Part shown: in pieces, positions 32,690 to 44,053 of the stretch
Layout of the letters: each line of letters opens with the position of its first letter
Numbering within the stretch: position 1 is the stretch's first letter
DNA from: Rhizopus arrhizus
Taxonomy: Eukaryota; Mucoromycota; Mucoromycetes; Mucorales; Rhizopodaceae
DNA length: 64,000 nt
Assembly: GCA_024220505.1 (NCBI GenBank)
Contig: JAKZZE010000025.1
Location: forward strand, 434,001 to 498,000
Direction of reading: 5' to 3'
Notes under the pieces: model-generated
What the model saw: only the letters and a program-made list of their open reading frames with translations
Database searches by the model: none
Told to the model about the DNA's origin: nothing
Program-made: the position numbers and the translations under genes

Positions 32690-34310
32690 GATACAGACAA
32701 GCTTATTGGAATTGGCGTTTCTCAAAAATAATTGGCCCCGATGGTTCTTTTCTAACCAGTCGGTCAAGGCAGTCACGCAGCGACCACAGGCACCAGAGCC
32801 TCCTACTAAACTGATAAATATGCTCTGGGCCCAACTAGTGGCCAAGAAGGAAACATCACTTATGGATGCTACTTTCGAAAACAATATTCATAACAGTCAA
32901 CAAGACAAAGTTATTCACTATAAAGTGTGGAGAGCAGAACGTTCTCCAGGTACACTCTTCGTAGACTGATCATCAATTGCTCTTTCTTTCAATTAATCTA
33001 GGCCAAACTCCCACTAGGCTTGGTCTTTGGCGTGCCAACCCCATTTTGGCTCAATAGAAAGAGTACCTGATACAACTAAAGCAACGACTCACAGGTATTG
33101 TACCTTCTTTGCCTAATCAGATGACAGCACAAGAACAATGGGACTACGTCAAATCTGAGATACGGCTATTTACTTAACGCTATGCAATTGACTACACCAT
33201 CTGATATATATATGTTAATATTTATAATCTTGTGTCTTTTATACAGCAAATGAACGGCATATCATACAGTTTTTAAATACTTGCTTCCTCCCTTATGATC
33301 CGAATAACGATGAAGTTTATGAACAAAAAAGTCTTGCAAATGGTGATATATTCTCAATATTATGGCAATATACTGAAATATTCAATGACAAGAGTGTCAC
33401 ATCGTTTGGAAACTGGTGTTCATCCAAAAAATTTGATTTTTTGATTTGCAAGCCCAAAAGAAAACGCACTATTAATAACTCCATGGTCTCTGTCAGACCA
33501 TTATATGTGTTAAAAAAAGACTACTTTGGTAAGATAAGACAAATGTTTGATAAGAAAATCCAAGGGACTAATTTTCGAAAAAAAAAAACTATATAGCCAA
33601 AATCGTTGAAAGGATAGTATTCTTGCCGGATGACCACCAAACGGAGATTCGAACCTTGAAGAAGCAAGGATTTACTGTAATAGGATGTGCTAGAAAGTCG
33701 AAAAATGATGAAGATATTGAAACCAGAACCAGATTACTGAATCTCATGTACAAGTGTCTAAAGGAGAGATCACTAGTTATCATATTTTCGCATCATATAC
33801 CTCTCAAGCTAACGACCAGTTGGCAAAAAGGGATTTAAAATAAACGAGTGAAACAAAGATTTACATGCAGAAGGAAACACTCAGGGTAAGCAAATCAGTG
33901 ACACATTGTATATATCCAAATTAATAGATTACTTATTTCGACTATATAGACATGATGATATTTATCACAAACACTGAGAAAGTCTATTTAGTCGCATTGG
34001 ATTATGCTGGTTTGTCAACAAACAGTAATGATTTGTATGAATTTCTAAAGTAATTGGATAGTTACGAATCTATCGGTTTTCTGGTCATCACCAGCATTAT
34101 AATAGATCAAGAAACGAGCGATAACTTTAGTACATCAATAGAAAATTACAGCGAGGAGATCTAAAGTAAAACCTTTTCTCAAAAATGCCTTTATCTGCAA
34201 ACTATACACTGAGAGTGCTTTTATAATTATCTGTTATCAAGAAAGAAATATATCTGCTGCCACAAGGCGTCTGCATTGCGTCAAGCTGCTGCGATAATTA
34301 CCCTTTAAAA
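32690..34310 (+). pseudogene. decayed gene of unknown family with resolvase-like ARKS motif, interrupted by a LINE fragment
   Basis: Coding-like pieces run in order on the plus strand: KLINMLWAQLVAKKETSLMD and HYKVWRAERSPG (32690-32950); after a LINE fragment, ERHIIQFLNTCFLPYDPNND, GDIFSILWQYTEIFNDK, KKFDFLICKPKRKRTINN (33250-33600); QTEIRTLKKQGFTVIGCARK then SKNDEDIETRTRLLNLMYKC (33620-33780); and FITNTEKVYLVALDYAGLST (33960-34030), with frameshifts and stops between. The GxxxxxxARKSxxxED...R pattern recalls the start of serine recombinase/resolvase domains, but no catalytic Ser-motif can be shown. I have seen similar sequences only as uncharacterised Mucorales proteins; that recollection needs a database check. 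Confidence 0.5.
32951..33203 (+). mobile_element. internal fragment of a LINE ORF2 (copy of 51707-51960)
   Basis: About 250 bp nearly identical to 51707-51960 in the LINE further right, from CTCTTCGTAGACTGATCATC to near GACTACACCA. Translated it is the end of the endonuclease domain and what follows: LGLWRANPILAQ, a TAG stop, then KEYLIQLKQRLTGIVPSLPN. Both copies carry the same TAG. There is no poly(A) end and no target duplication, so this piece did not arrive by a simple full 3'-end insertion. Confidence 0.85.
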
Positions 34311-34319
34311 ATGAGAAGA

Positions 34320-37300
34320 GCTTAAAAGGATGTTACCAATAAAATGATCTAATAATAACCCTTTCTTTATAAACCAGTGTTTTCCTCTTCCTCTTATGAA
34401 CGTTGATTGAATTGTTCATATTCGTCTCTTCCTACAAACAGAAGCTAATTTGTGTTCTAAAACATCCTTACAGGATTGCTTCAAGATATATATTCTTCAC
34501 CTTCACTGCCCAACCCCATCACTTGTGTCAACCGCTTTATTTCACAAAAGTGGCATTACTCTATCCGAATCTATATCTTTTGATGCTATTTGCTGTATTT
34601 CGTGTGCTCCGTCTTTGTATTCTTTTCTTCTATTCTAACTTTTTTTAGCTCTTCTTTTCCATTCTTCTTGACCTGTTCCCCTTTTCTTTTCTGGGGTTTC
34701 AAACCATTTGTTTGTTGAATAAATAACAAGAGAAATACCTTGTTGTTATAGACTGTCTTTTGGCTTCTTTTCGTTTTAGTTTTTCTCTCCTGCCCCTTTT
34801 TTACAGTCATGTTTGCTTTTTGAGAAGCAAAAAGAGCTTCTTACATCATTATCATTATTGCCTTTATTAAAACTAATTTCTTGTTACATGTCTTGAGGTA
34901 ATTGCTCTTCAAAAACATCGAGTCCATTCTATCTATTCTCCTTCATCAAAATTCCAACCTTTTGTAAACCTTCTCTTTATTACATCTCTTTAATCGCAAT
35001 CCCTTTTCCTATAAAGATTAGAAAAGAAATAAAATAGATAAATCGTGTTAAAATCGGGGAAAAGAAACCTTAGTAAAGTATTCTATTTTCTTTCACTGTG
35101 AAGAAAATTAGAGTGTGTATAATGAACACCATTTCAATCTCCTCTCTAAACCAGCAAGAATCGTAAAGCATCTTTATATTTGTCATTTTGGGGTTTGACG
35201 CATGTACACTAAATGTTCTTTAGAATGTAGTTTTGGATAGTAAGTGAGCTTAATATAACAGCTAAGCATATATATAGCTTATGAGGCTACTTTATCAGCA
35301 ATTGATCTTCCCCACTTTTCACTTTTTCCTTATTTGGAGTTTATTTTATTTTATTTTCTGAAGATCATTTAGGCCAACAATGAAACAAAATTACAATATC
35401 AATGGGACATAAATCACTACTAACATACAAGGATGAAGAGCAGTATAGAGTATGGACAAGGCTAGAATTATAAAAAAAAATCTGATTCTTTGAATCATAT
35501 CGTATATAAAGCCTTTACAGAAAACCAATAAAGAACTCTATGCTAATAATCGTGTGGATGAGTGTATACAATATAACATCCTTAGGAATACGCTTTGGTC
35601 TTTACTCCTAAATACAAACAATCACCACATGCTGCGAGAAAAAGTCATTGATAGATTGATTATTCTTCTAATTCATTGTCGGCTTTGAATGAAACCAATC
35701 AAAATACACCAAGCTCTCTATCATCAAGAATGATATTGTATGTTTGTCAACAAATTATTATTATACCTTTTTTGCTAGAATGAAAAAAATCATCCACCAA
35801 GTATAAGGCTTTTTTGAGAAGTGAAAACATTTGAAATATGAAGTATGCTCTCTAAAAGGAAATTAAGTTGAAAACTGTTGTCAGTGAACATGAGTAGCTT
35901 AAGATGATATGCTGTATTTCTAATAGCGTTCTTGGCTATAGTGAATAAAGAAATCAAGCTTTGAGTATTAACCAACAAATTGAATTATATTAATCATTAG
36001 CTATGAATTGCTTAATATTAAAGAGTAAATCAAGTTACTTTAATTTTAAGATGAGGCAATTACTAGTAAACTCCTATCTTTCTCTTTTTTCCTTTTTTTT
36101 CCCTATTTTTTCTTATTTTTTTTAGTGTTTGGATCGTGTGCTTTTGTTTAAACCATACTCGTTCTTTATTTACATACATACATCACAGTTATTTTCTATC
36201 AGTCTCAAAAGAGTAACACAAACAATCAAGTTTTTTATGCAAGTCTTTTATAGATAAAATTAATTAGCACCTAATAGTTTCCCCCTCTCTCAAAATTCAC
36301 TGTTAATCTACCCTTTTTTTTTATATTTTATTTTTTACATAAAAAATACTATTAAAAAAGAATATGACTTTACTTTTGGCTTTATTATTTATTTGTCTGA
36401 ATTGGTATTCCATGAGTGTTACACACAGAAGCTGATTTCTCTCCCTTTTTTTTTCCTTTTTATTTTAATGAACCCTATTCCTTTCACCTAAAATATATTC
36501 TATGAGAGTTATGAAGCTAAAGTAAGAAAAGATACAAGATCAAAGACAAGTCTTGTTTTGGTTTTGTATATACTTGAAGGTGAATAGAAAGGATATATAA
36601 ATAATTAGTGTTTCATATGAAAATCATGCAGATAAAGAAAAGAGTTGTACAAACAAGCCAAAAAAAAGTAATGTCTTTTCATATAACTTGAGGTTTGTTA
36701 AAAAGAGAAAAAGATTCTATTCCTTCAAACATAGATTATGGCTCATATCCCTTTCTTGTTGTTTTTATAATAAACCAATAAAGAGAATAATGATTGTAAA
36801 CAAAGAAAATGGTTTATGTTTTTTTTTCTTTTTTCTTTTGTTTATTAGTCAGTTTAGAACGTTATTTTCTCCCTTTTACCGTTCCTTTGCAGTTGAAAAA
36901 GAAAGAATTCTTGGAAAATAAACAAAAAAATGGCCCGACCCCTCAAGCAAAGTTATTTAAAGAGCTTTTTTTCCTTACTTTTTTTTTTCTTTCTTTATCA
37001 AATCAAATACTCTTCTCTCTAAAACTAATGGCTTGAATCCTCTTCTTTCTAAATGCTGATGGTCTGAATGCTCTCTTATCAATCACTCTTTTGCTTTTGA
37101 TGCTTCCATAATCTATCTTGCTACACTGCTCCTATGAAATCAAATGGCTAAAAGTAAAATGATTTAGAAAAGATAATAATGATTAGACACTGAACTGACT
37201 ACATACATTTAGTTACTGATGCTACAAAACAAAGATCCTTTTTATCTTTTTGGTGCGCTTGTTCTCTATACAATCACTGACTCTCTTTGTAAGATATGTG

Positions 37301-38330
37301 CTGCATGTGTTTTGTCTTGCCCCTTCTCCAAATATATCTTTTTACATCAAGAGCTCTTGGCCTGATAGTCTGGTACCTTGAAGCGTTAGGTGGGTAAACA
37401 ATTCAAGTAGCAAACAGTTTGCAGCATTCACGCTGTAGCTTAAGGCTGACCGAGTTGTTGCTTCTTGGCTTAGTGGACCCATTAGACCCGAAACAGGCTA
37501 TATGGGATAACATTCCGTACCATTCCAGGTGGGCAAACTCGCCGCGTAACTTGAGCAGGGGAAGCGATATGAGACTGGGGCGTCCTAGAGGCACTAAAAA
37601 AACATTTTGCTTTACATATTCTTACTGGTTGGTCTATTTGTCATCTTCAAAATAATCACTTTGGTTAATCAATTCTTGTTTATCTTGATCTATACCATCT
37701 TGTTCAATCACTTGTTACTCTTTAAAGCCATTTTTAAATAATCATCATAAACATAACAAGTCATTTATAACTCGCATGTATTCAAATAAAACTTAAACTT
37801 ACAAGCGCACCTAAAAAAACTTACTGTCCTTTATCCAGTTTCATATCTTTCTCTTTTTCAATTTCTATTTTACTTGACCCAATAGAAAAGTACCTTCTCT
37901 CCTCTTGTAAAAAGTGAGAGAAATTAATTTAATACTTTAGATTAATAACTCATTAAAGTATAGATCAAGAGCACAACTGCATCTCTTATATCTATTAACA
38001 GCGAGTTAGTGTCTTTGGATAGAGCAAGTAGGTATTGTAAGGCTAATCGATCAAGAACACTTGATATTATCGATATTTATCATATAAAGACTTAATATGC
38101 AGAACCTTATCTATTCATGTCAAAGTTTATTGATCAGTTTTGCTTAAAACAAAAAAGGAGAGAGAACAGCTAGCATGTCACTCTTTGGATTCTTTTCCGA
38201 TAATTGTTTATTCACAAGGAACACAACGATCTAAATAACTATTAAATGAAGTCTGTTGTCGATTAATATTTATCAGTTGAGTCAACAAATGATTGAAAAG
38301 AAAATTATACACTTTTTTTTCGGGATGATT
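34320..38330. other. long T-rich region without protein-coding gene
   Basis: Four kilobases with pyrimidine-rich runs on the plus strand, many short TTTTTCTTTT blocks and no open frame I trust. A small hairpin GCTTTTTGAGAAGC occurs near 34816. The composition resembles 5' or 3' untranslated and intronic DNA rather than decayed coding DNA. The only segment that stands out is the GC-richer 37340-37605, listed as a structured-RNA candidate. Size is large for an intergenic gap in this window. Confidence 0.5.
37340..37605 (+). ncRNA. candidate structured non-coding RNA (family not established)
   Basis: About 265 bp whose GC content is clearly above the flanks, in the middle of 4 kb of T-rich DNA. 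Both strands are open in some frames but no protein family is recognisable. Complementary pairs can be drawn, for example CCCAT...ATGGG at 37478-37507. A CCAGG...GAGCAGG pair (37526-37530, 37553-37559) resembles, loosely, the symmetric-loop strands of SRP RNA helix 8, but the expected GNAR tetraloop is not seen between them. A run of A/T follows at about 37595. Strand is a guess. It could also be a conserved repeat of another kind. Confidence 0.3.
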
Positions 38331-38403
38331 GCAAAAGAAAAGAAAGAATCTCTTATTAGAAATACGCAGATTTCTCTATTATGTGTATAATTGTAATAAA
38401 TGT

Positions 38404-38574
38404 ATGTTGGAAATAGTACACAATGCATTTACCAGCATTGCAGGCAAATATGATGTGATGAACGACGCAATGAGCTTACGCATTCATTGTATTTGGAAGG
38501 CTAAATTTATCAATTCTATAGCATCTGGTCCTTGCACAAAATTATCAAACGTTGTTGATGGAACCAGTAAATAG
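38404..38574 (+). pseudogene. fragment of COQ5/UbiE C-methyltransferase
   Basis: The frame reads IVHNAFTSIAGKYDVMNDAM, SLRIHCIWKAKFINSIASGP, CTKLSNVVDGTSK then stop. This is the start of the COQ5 (ubiquinone C-methyltransferase) catalytic domain: family form VHxVFxSVAxKYDxMNDxMSLGIHRxWKxxFI followed by the SAM-binding LDVAGGTGDIA. Here the SAM loop has become NVVDGTSK and the frame stops, and no downstream part is found, so it cannot be active. Presumably a piece of a gene copied from elsewhere in the genome. Confidence 0.78.
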
Positions 38575-38589
38575 AGAAAAAGTGCCTAG

Positions 38590-39430
38590 ATCATTCAGTT
38601 CTTACACCTTTTATGGAAATGTTGGCGAAACGAAGACAGAGGATGTGGTTCTGTTTTCAGTATCGGTTTCAAAAATTGTCTTCATTTCGTCACGGCCATG
38701 ACTATGCTGATCTCTTGGCTTGGAGTAGTATTTCTCAAACGTGTCACTGTTTAGGCTCCAATTCGCATGCATTTTAATTGCCTGAATGAAGTTACCTTTT
38801 GTCACTGTTTTTGTGCTTGATGCAGAGCGTAAATAATGTGCCTTAAACCTGGTCGTATCGATTCCTGCTTGTTCCAAATCTCATTTTATCCAATTTGCAA
38901 TTGTTACAGGGGATGCTGAATGAATCTTATTGACTTTTGCTTGTAAAATGTTTGTCAAGAACATAGTGTAATCTTCAGGTAATCCCTCGCCTAGGTGTCG
39001 CGTACGTTTGCAAAGCTGACAAAGTATATACAATGGGCAGAGTTTCAAGTCTTCTAAAGCGCTTCTAGATATCTTTGTATCAACCTCCTTTGGGAACCTT
39101 ACAATCATTGTAACCCATATGGGAAAACCTTGATCGTTGCGCTTGAATATTATATCTCTATATTGCAGCTTGCCGACATCGGATCGCGGCCGCCACATGG
39201 ATGCAATGGTGATCAAGAGAATTGTCTTTTGCTGTAAACTGATCAATTCCAAAGCGACTGTGTTCCCCCCAGAGGAGATCATATCAAGAATGTGTTGAAT
39301 ATCATATGTTTCTTGGCTGCTATCAGGTAGCTTTGAATGGTTGCCTCTTGTTAAGAATACATAAGATTGTAGTCGCTTATTTTGAATAAAAGGAATCCGA
39401 TATGATCCTAATTGATAAGTTGACATAAAT
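38590..39430 (-). mobile_element. DIRS-type tyrosine recombinase, single-stop remnant
   Basis: Minus-strand frame from ATG 39426: TILLITIASMWRPRSDVGKL contains the first catalytic Arg; KLCPLYILCQLCKRTRHLG and FLTNILQAKVNKIHSASPVT follow; a single TGA (38881-38883) interrupts just before LEQAGIDTTRFKAHYLRSAS (His-x-x-Arg box), KMHANWSLNSDTFEKYYSKP (Tyr nucleophile). In-frame reading through the TGA restores the full order R...HxxR...Y. This is the recombinase of DIRS-like retroelements, which use a tyrosine recombinase instead of a DDE integrase. RT and RNase H parts of such an element were not found nearby. Confidence 0.85.
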
Positions 39431-39829
39431 TGGACTCATTTAGAACATTATTCCCAACACAGGTCAATAAAAGGCTTTGAGTAGATTTTATATTAAGCTT
39501 CATTCATATTAACTTCAAATAGCCAAATGTATGACATGGCCATAATATAGTTTATTGATAGTATGAGCATGTTGAATATGGAATGATGATTACTTACCGG
39601 ATCATTAGTCATGGAAACATGTATTCTAACTGAGATATTGCTATAGCAATGATATCCAATTACAGAACTAAAGGTCTTTATATTCATCAGTATCATCTCA
39701 AACAGTCCTATGTCCAGAGTTATCTGAAACCATCCCAATAACATATTGACAATACAAGCTAGGAGCAGGCTAAATGAATAATTAGAAACAGTGGTCATCT
39801 ATTCTGTCAAATTGACTATAAATCTGTCC

Positions 39830-40460
39830 TAATTCTTTATCCGTACCATATCTATAAGTACCGCGTATGAAGATGTCAAAAATTATGTTGCTACTTGTCC
39901 TGAATGCCAATTATTTGCAAATGTAGCTACAGTAAAAGTAAATAATGAAGTCAATATTGGAAGAGTGTTTGAAAGATCCTCGGTGGATTTTGTTGGTCCA
40001 TTTTCGGTATCTACTCAAGGAAACAAGTATATCATTGCTGGTGTAGAAGATTTTACAAAGTGGCCGTTTGCCAAGGCAGTGAAAAGTACTACCGCAGAAG
40101 TGGCTGCAAACTTTTTGTATCAAGACGTATTTACCTTTACTGGTCCCTTTAAGTACACTTTAAGTGATAATGGCTCGCATTTTGATAATGAGAGGGTTGA
40201 GCAGTTCCTGGCTCTTGTCCGAACACTTCATTTGTACACTACTGCTTACCATCCCCAAACAAATGGTCGTGTAGAGAAACTAAATAGTACACTAGTTAAT
40301 GCTATCAAGAAGTTAACGATGAAAGATCTTACGAATTGGGATTACCACTTATTTGCTGTATTGTACGCATACCGTACCAAACTTAATATTGGATTTTTCC
40401 AGATTTTTATTTTTACTCAGGTCGTGCAATTGTCCGTTGGACTATTTATTGGCTAACCAC
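39830..40460 (+). mobile_element. Ty3/gypsy integrase remnant
   Basis: Begins with part of the zinc-binding region (DVKNYVATCPECQLFANVAT) and continues as one frame 39965-40456 through the catalytic core: RSSVDFVGPFS (first Asp), KYTLSDNGSHFDNERVEQFL (second Asp), AYHPQTNGRVEKLNSTLVNA (Glu region). After AYRTKLNIG it loses the frame. DNGSHF and YHPQTNGRVEKLN are standard gypsy landmarks. No LTRs, RT or protease of the same element are seen. The element faces the DIRS recombinase fragment, which is on the opposite strand. Confidence 0.85.
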
Positions 40461-41383
40461 ATGTCCATTTTATTTGAACTAGATAACCTTCATCATCATA
40501 TAGATATTCGTACTAGACCTCTACATGGTTAGCTTCTTGAAAATCGGCTCTCAAAACATTAAAGATATTACTGTCTTCCACCTATTGTTCCATTGACCTT
40601 CTATACAATTGAACCCAAGAATTTTTAGTTTCCCTTTGCTTTACTTTATATTGAACTGGCCCGGACGAACAGATTTGGCAAACAGCTTGCACTCAATTGG
40701 ACTTTATAAATAAGTAGCACTTAAAATTAAACTTGTCAAAGAAAATGCGCAAGGATAGAGGTCTTTTTCTGAATTTGAATTTCTCTTGTAAGATTAAAGG
40801 AAAAAAGTATACGAGGTTGACATAACTCGTGTAGGATACTTGTCCTATAGACATTCTTTAGAAAATAGATTGTAGTCATAGGGTATTAAAACACTATTAA
40901 ATCATTATGAATTGTTTTATTTGAGTAGCCGTGAGGATGTTTTCCTTTTCTTTTTATTAACAAAAAGGGAGGAGACAGATTTTATTAGTTTGGAACCCTT
41001 ACGGATGTAATTTTAGCCTTTGATTATTGTCTAATGTCAGGTGCTATGTAGTTGTAAGTGCAAAGATCTACAACAGAACTGATACGTAACTTTTTTTTTA
41101 TTGGTTCCCCAGATTTCATAAAATATATTTCAACAATTGATCCAAACACTATGAATTCCACTTTTCTGCAAACTTGTACAATATCAAACAACAAAAACAT
41201 TTTGCTCTTCAACCTCAAACACAGTCTTATGCTATTTTCCTGAAAAAGCAAAGGTATATTTTTTTAAAAAAAAAAAAAAGTATTTGTAATTGGTATTATC
41301 ATTAAAGAACAGTGTTTATAGAATGAATAATAATAGTAATGACTCTTTCTTTTTGTGATATGGGGATTATTATATTATATATT
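40461..41383. other. decayed downstream sequence and 3' flank of the septin gene
   Basis: 40461-40900 still carries weak fragments in gypsy style (DLDNLHHH-like and WPGRTDLANSLHSIG) but no continuous frame. The rest is A/T-rich with no feature. The septin gene ends at 41384 on the other strand. Confidence 0.4.
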
Positions 41384-43036
41384 TTAATCAGCTAATTGTG
41401 CTTGTGCTAATCTGGCTTCCAAGTTACGTAAAGCTTCTTCTTTACTCAAGAGTTCAGCTCTCTTTTCTTGAATTTCACGTTGAACCTTCAATTCAATCTC
41501 GCGAAGCTAATTGTATATAAGCATAAAGCCTTTTTTCTTTTTCTTTTTTTTTTATACCTTTTCTTCTTCCTTTCTTAATTGTTCTTCCTTCAATCTAACA
41601 CTTTGAGAGGCCATATCTTCAGCATTTAAAGAAGCGTCCCTAATATAACATGTAAACACAAAAGAAAATAGAAATGTACATTTCAACTTACTCTTGATCA
41701 CCGCCATTAACAGTACGAGATAATTTTTCAGTACGATAGTTTTCATAAAGGATATCATGTGTAATTTCCTTTAGATCTTGCAAATGAGAACTCAGTAAAG
41801 CAGATCTCAAACGACCAAAATCGGAATGCTTGGGATTATCCACTTCAACAGCACCCCAAGGATATTGACGACCACGCACAGTACGGCCATTGACAGTAAT
41901 TTCTTCTTCACTACCAATAATTGAGAATGGTAAAAGAGCCTAAAATAGAATTAATACAATTATTGACACTCTTGAAAATTCCTTTTACTCTTAATTCACT
42001 ATTTTCTTCAATCGTATCTTCATCATCTTCTTCTACATCATAAGGAAAGTTGTAAATTGGAATATTATAATGTTCAATATCTTCCATAATCTATTCTAAA
42101 ACATAAGCACTCCATCATCCATTTGCTATAAATGATTTTACTCTCTTCTTGAAATCTTTTAATTCTTGAGGTGTAAGAGAATCAGCACGTCCAATGACAG
42201 GGATCACATTCACACGAGGACTTAAACGACGCATCAATTCAATATCAATTTCGCGTAAACTATAATACAATTCATACTTGATTAACACAGGATTTTTAAT
42301 ATTTTTTTTTTTACAACTTACGCATGTCCAGTAGGTGAAATGAAATATAAGAGGGCGTGAACACGATTATCCCTAAATCGAGGATTACGTTTAATTCTTG
42401 ATTCTTCTGCTAAAATATCATCATATTGCTTTTCTAAATAAGCAACAATTTCATGAAAACTATATAACAATTGTGTTACATTACTTTATATTTTTGTTGT
42501 CAAGGGTAATATACCATGCTTCATTATCAATATTATCACCAAATCCTGGTGTATCAACAATAGTCAAAGAAATTCTACGCAAATTAAATCTTGTTTACTA
42601 CACCCCTTTATCATACTCCTTAAATTACACAATTTACCTAACACCATCTTCATCCAATTCTATTGAAAAAATAAAATGTTGTCATTAATAATTCGCTCTC
42701 TTTCTATTTTTTTCTGATTTCTTTCTTTACCAACAGAGACTGGTTTAATTTTGATGCCTTCTTCATTATGTGCGTCTTCAGGGTTGTCAGATTCCTTTTT
42801 TGAAAGAACATGGTCGTCACAAAGAGTATTAACAAATGTTGTACGACCAGTACCAGAAGCACCTATAAAAATATTTAGTAATTACTTTATAAAAATACGA
42901 CACAAACATACCAACTACCATCAAAGTAAATTGGAATCCTTTCTTTACATTCTTTCTACGTCCTCCAAGTCTCTATAAATAAGCATTTAGCTTTGTTTTC
43001 TTTTTTTTTTCTTGTATTTTCTCGTACGTGGGCCAT
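41384..43036 (-). CDS. septin GTPase, Cdc11/AspA-like
   Basis: Eleven exons (43036-43028, 42972-42912, 42862-42731, 42659-42638, 42574-42515, 42459-42322, 42259-42142, 42090-41989, 41939-41692, 41639-41558, 41506-41384) give 364 residues. Septins polymerise into filaments and rings at the membrane of bud necks, septa and hyphal tips. G1 loop VGASGTGRTTF has Arg where most septins have Lys, a change found in the Cdc11 group, which is weak or inactive in GTP hydrolysis. G3 is VDTPGFGDNID, with the neighbouring EACFHEIVAYLEKQYDDILAEE; G4 is GRADSL (AKAD position); the septin unique element is RGRQYPWGAVEVDNPKHSDF and ITHDILYENYRTEKLS. The C-terminal ~80 residues are a coiled coil (LREIELKVQREIQEKRAELL). 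The nine-base first exon encodes only MAH, so the start depends on this small exon. Confidence 0.93.
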
Positions 43037-43660
43037 GTTTATATATGTAATAAATTAAAAGAGTGAGAGAGTGAGAGATGATGAATAAAGAAAAAGAAGA
43101 GAACAGAAAATAATAAGAAATAAAGGAGTAACGGGGTTACAAAAAAATAATTTATCCAATCAGATTAGATGTACATAAAATAAGGCACGCGGTCTGTTTC
43201 CCTCTTTTTACTCTAGTCGTCCTCTTACTCTGCTTTCTTTATCAAAAGTTTAATTCTTTATGACACAAAAAAAAAGAACAACAACCATGCCAATTGAAAT
43301 ACATGTATTATTATAATTGCTTATTTTAATTAAAAAATACAATGTAAATATTTATCGCAAACAAGTATGTAAGGAAAACAATTCCCCTTTTTTAGGATCT
43401 GCAAAAAGAATAGGTTGCTTTCTCTTGGTCGCTTTTTAATTAAAAATGTAGTAATAAGCTTATAATGAGAGATACAATGATTAGCATAGTGCTATGACAA
43501 TAAATACTTTTCTTTTATTTAAATTGAACAATAAAGAAAGGATGAGGGTTTTATAAAATATAATTTTAATTGCCTAAACACAGACAAAGAGAAGACTTTC
43601 TTGTTCTAGAAACAAATCCAATTTTAATAACAAGACGAAATAATCGGCATTTAAAAATAT

Positions 43661-43951
43661 TTAGACAGGTTCACGAAGGGACAACAAATGTAAGTTTGTT
43701 CCTAATGAAGGACGATCAATTTTAACAGCACTAATAAATTGTGGTTTGAAGTCGTCAGAAGCTAAATTGTTTCGCTCTTGTTCTATAAAATGAATCGATA
43801 TTAAATTAAATTATAAAAGATATAATTAAATACAAGGTGACTAGTATAATATTAAATGAATTTGAAATAAACTTATTTTTGTGTGTACATCTGAATTACG
43901 GGATGTGGATGGGTGTGTGTATGAGTTTATAAGCAAATCATAAAATTTCAT
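43661..43951 (-). CDS. tiny spliced protein of unknown function, 57 aa
   Basis: Two exons, 43951-43900 and 43782-43661, joined over a 117-nt GT-AG intron with acceptor TTATAG. The product starts MKFYDLLINSYTHPSTSQQ and ends ISAVKIDRPSLGTNLHLLSL plus REPV. I recognise no family. The second exon is an open, coding-like frame bounded by a clear acceptor and a stop; the first exon is less certain because other donors exist. It sits between two genes that diverge from it, within 100 bp of the MAPKKK start. Confidence 0.4.
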
Positions 43952-44053
43952 TTTATAATACCAAATTAAGAGTAAACTCCATAAGGAAAATATAATTGCT
44001 ACATAAGCAGATCAAACAGTAACAATTATTGTCTTTTTTTTTTCTTATAATAT

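Noticed and set aside
34403..34810. Two opposing ORFs in the T-rich region
   Set aside because: Low-complexity Phe/Leu/Ser or Lys/Glu compositions that mirror each other; no domain, no intron signals, typical of T-rich non-coding DNA.
37340..37605. Naming the block SRP RNA, RNase P RNA or an rRNA fragment
   Set aside because: A CCAGG...GAGCAGG pair and a GACCCGAAAC string suggested these, but the helix 8 tetraloop, the RNase P conserved boxes and continuous rRNA similarity are all missing.
37403..37655. Open frames on both strands over the GC-rich block
   Set aside because: Two opposing open frames in a short GC-rich block are expected by chance; neither looks like a known protein, neither has a convincing start context, and the block looks more like RNA.
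39493..39798. 101-codon minus-strand ORF between DIRS and gypsy pieces
   Set aside because: Composition looks like chance reading of AT-rich DNA (Ile/Met/Asn-rich), no similarity to retroelement proteins in either direction.
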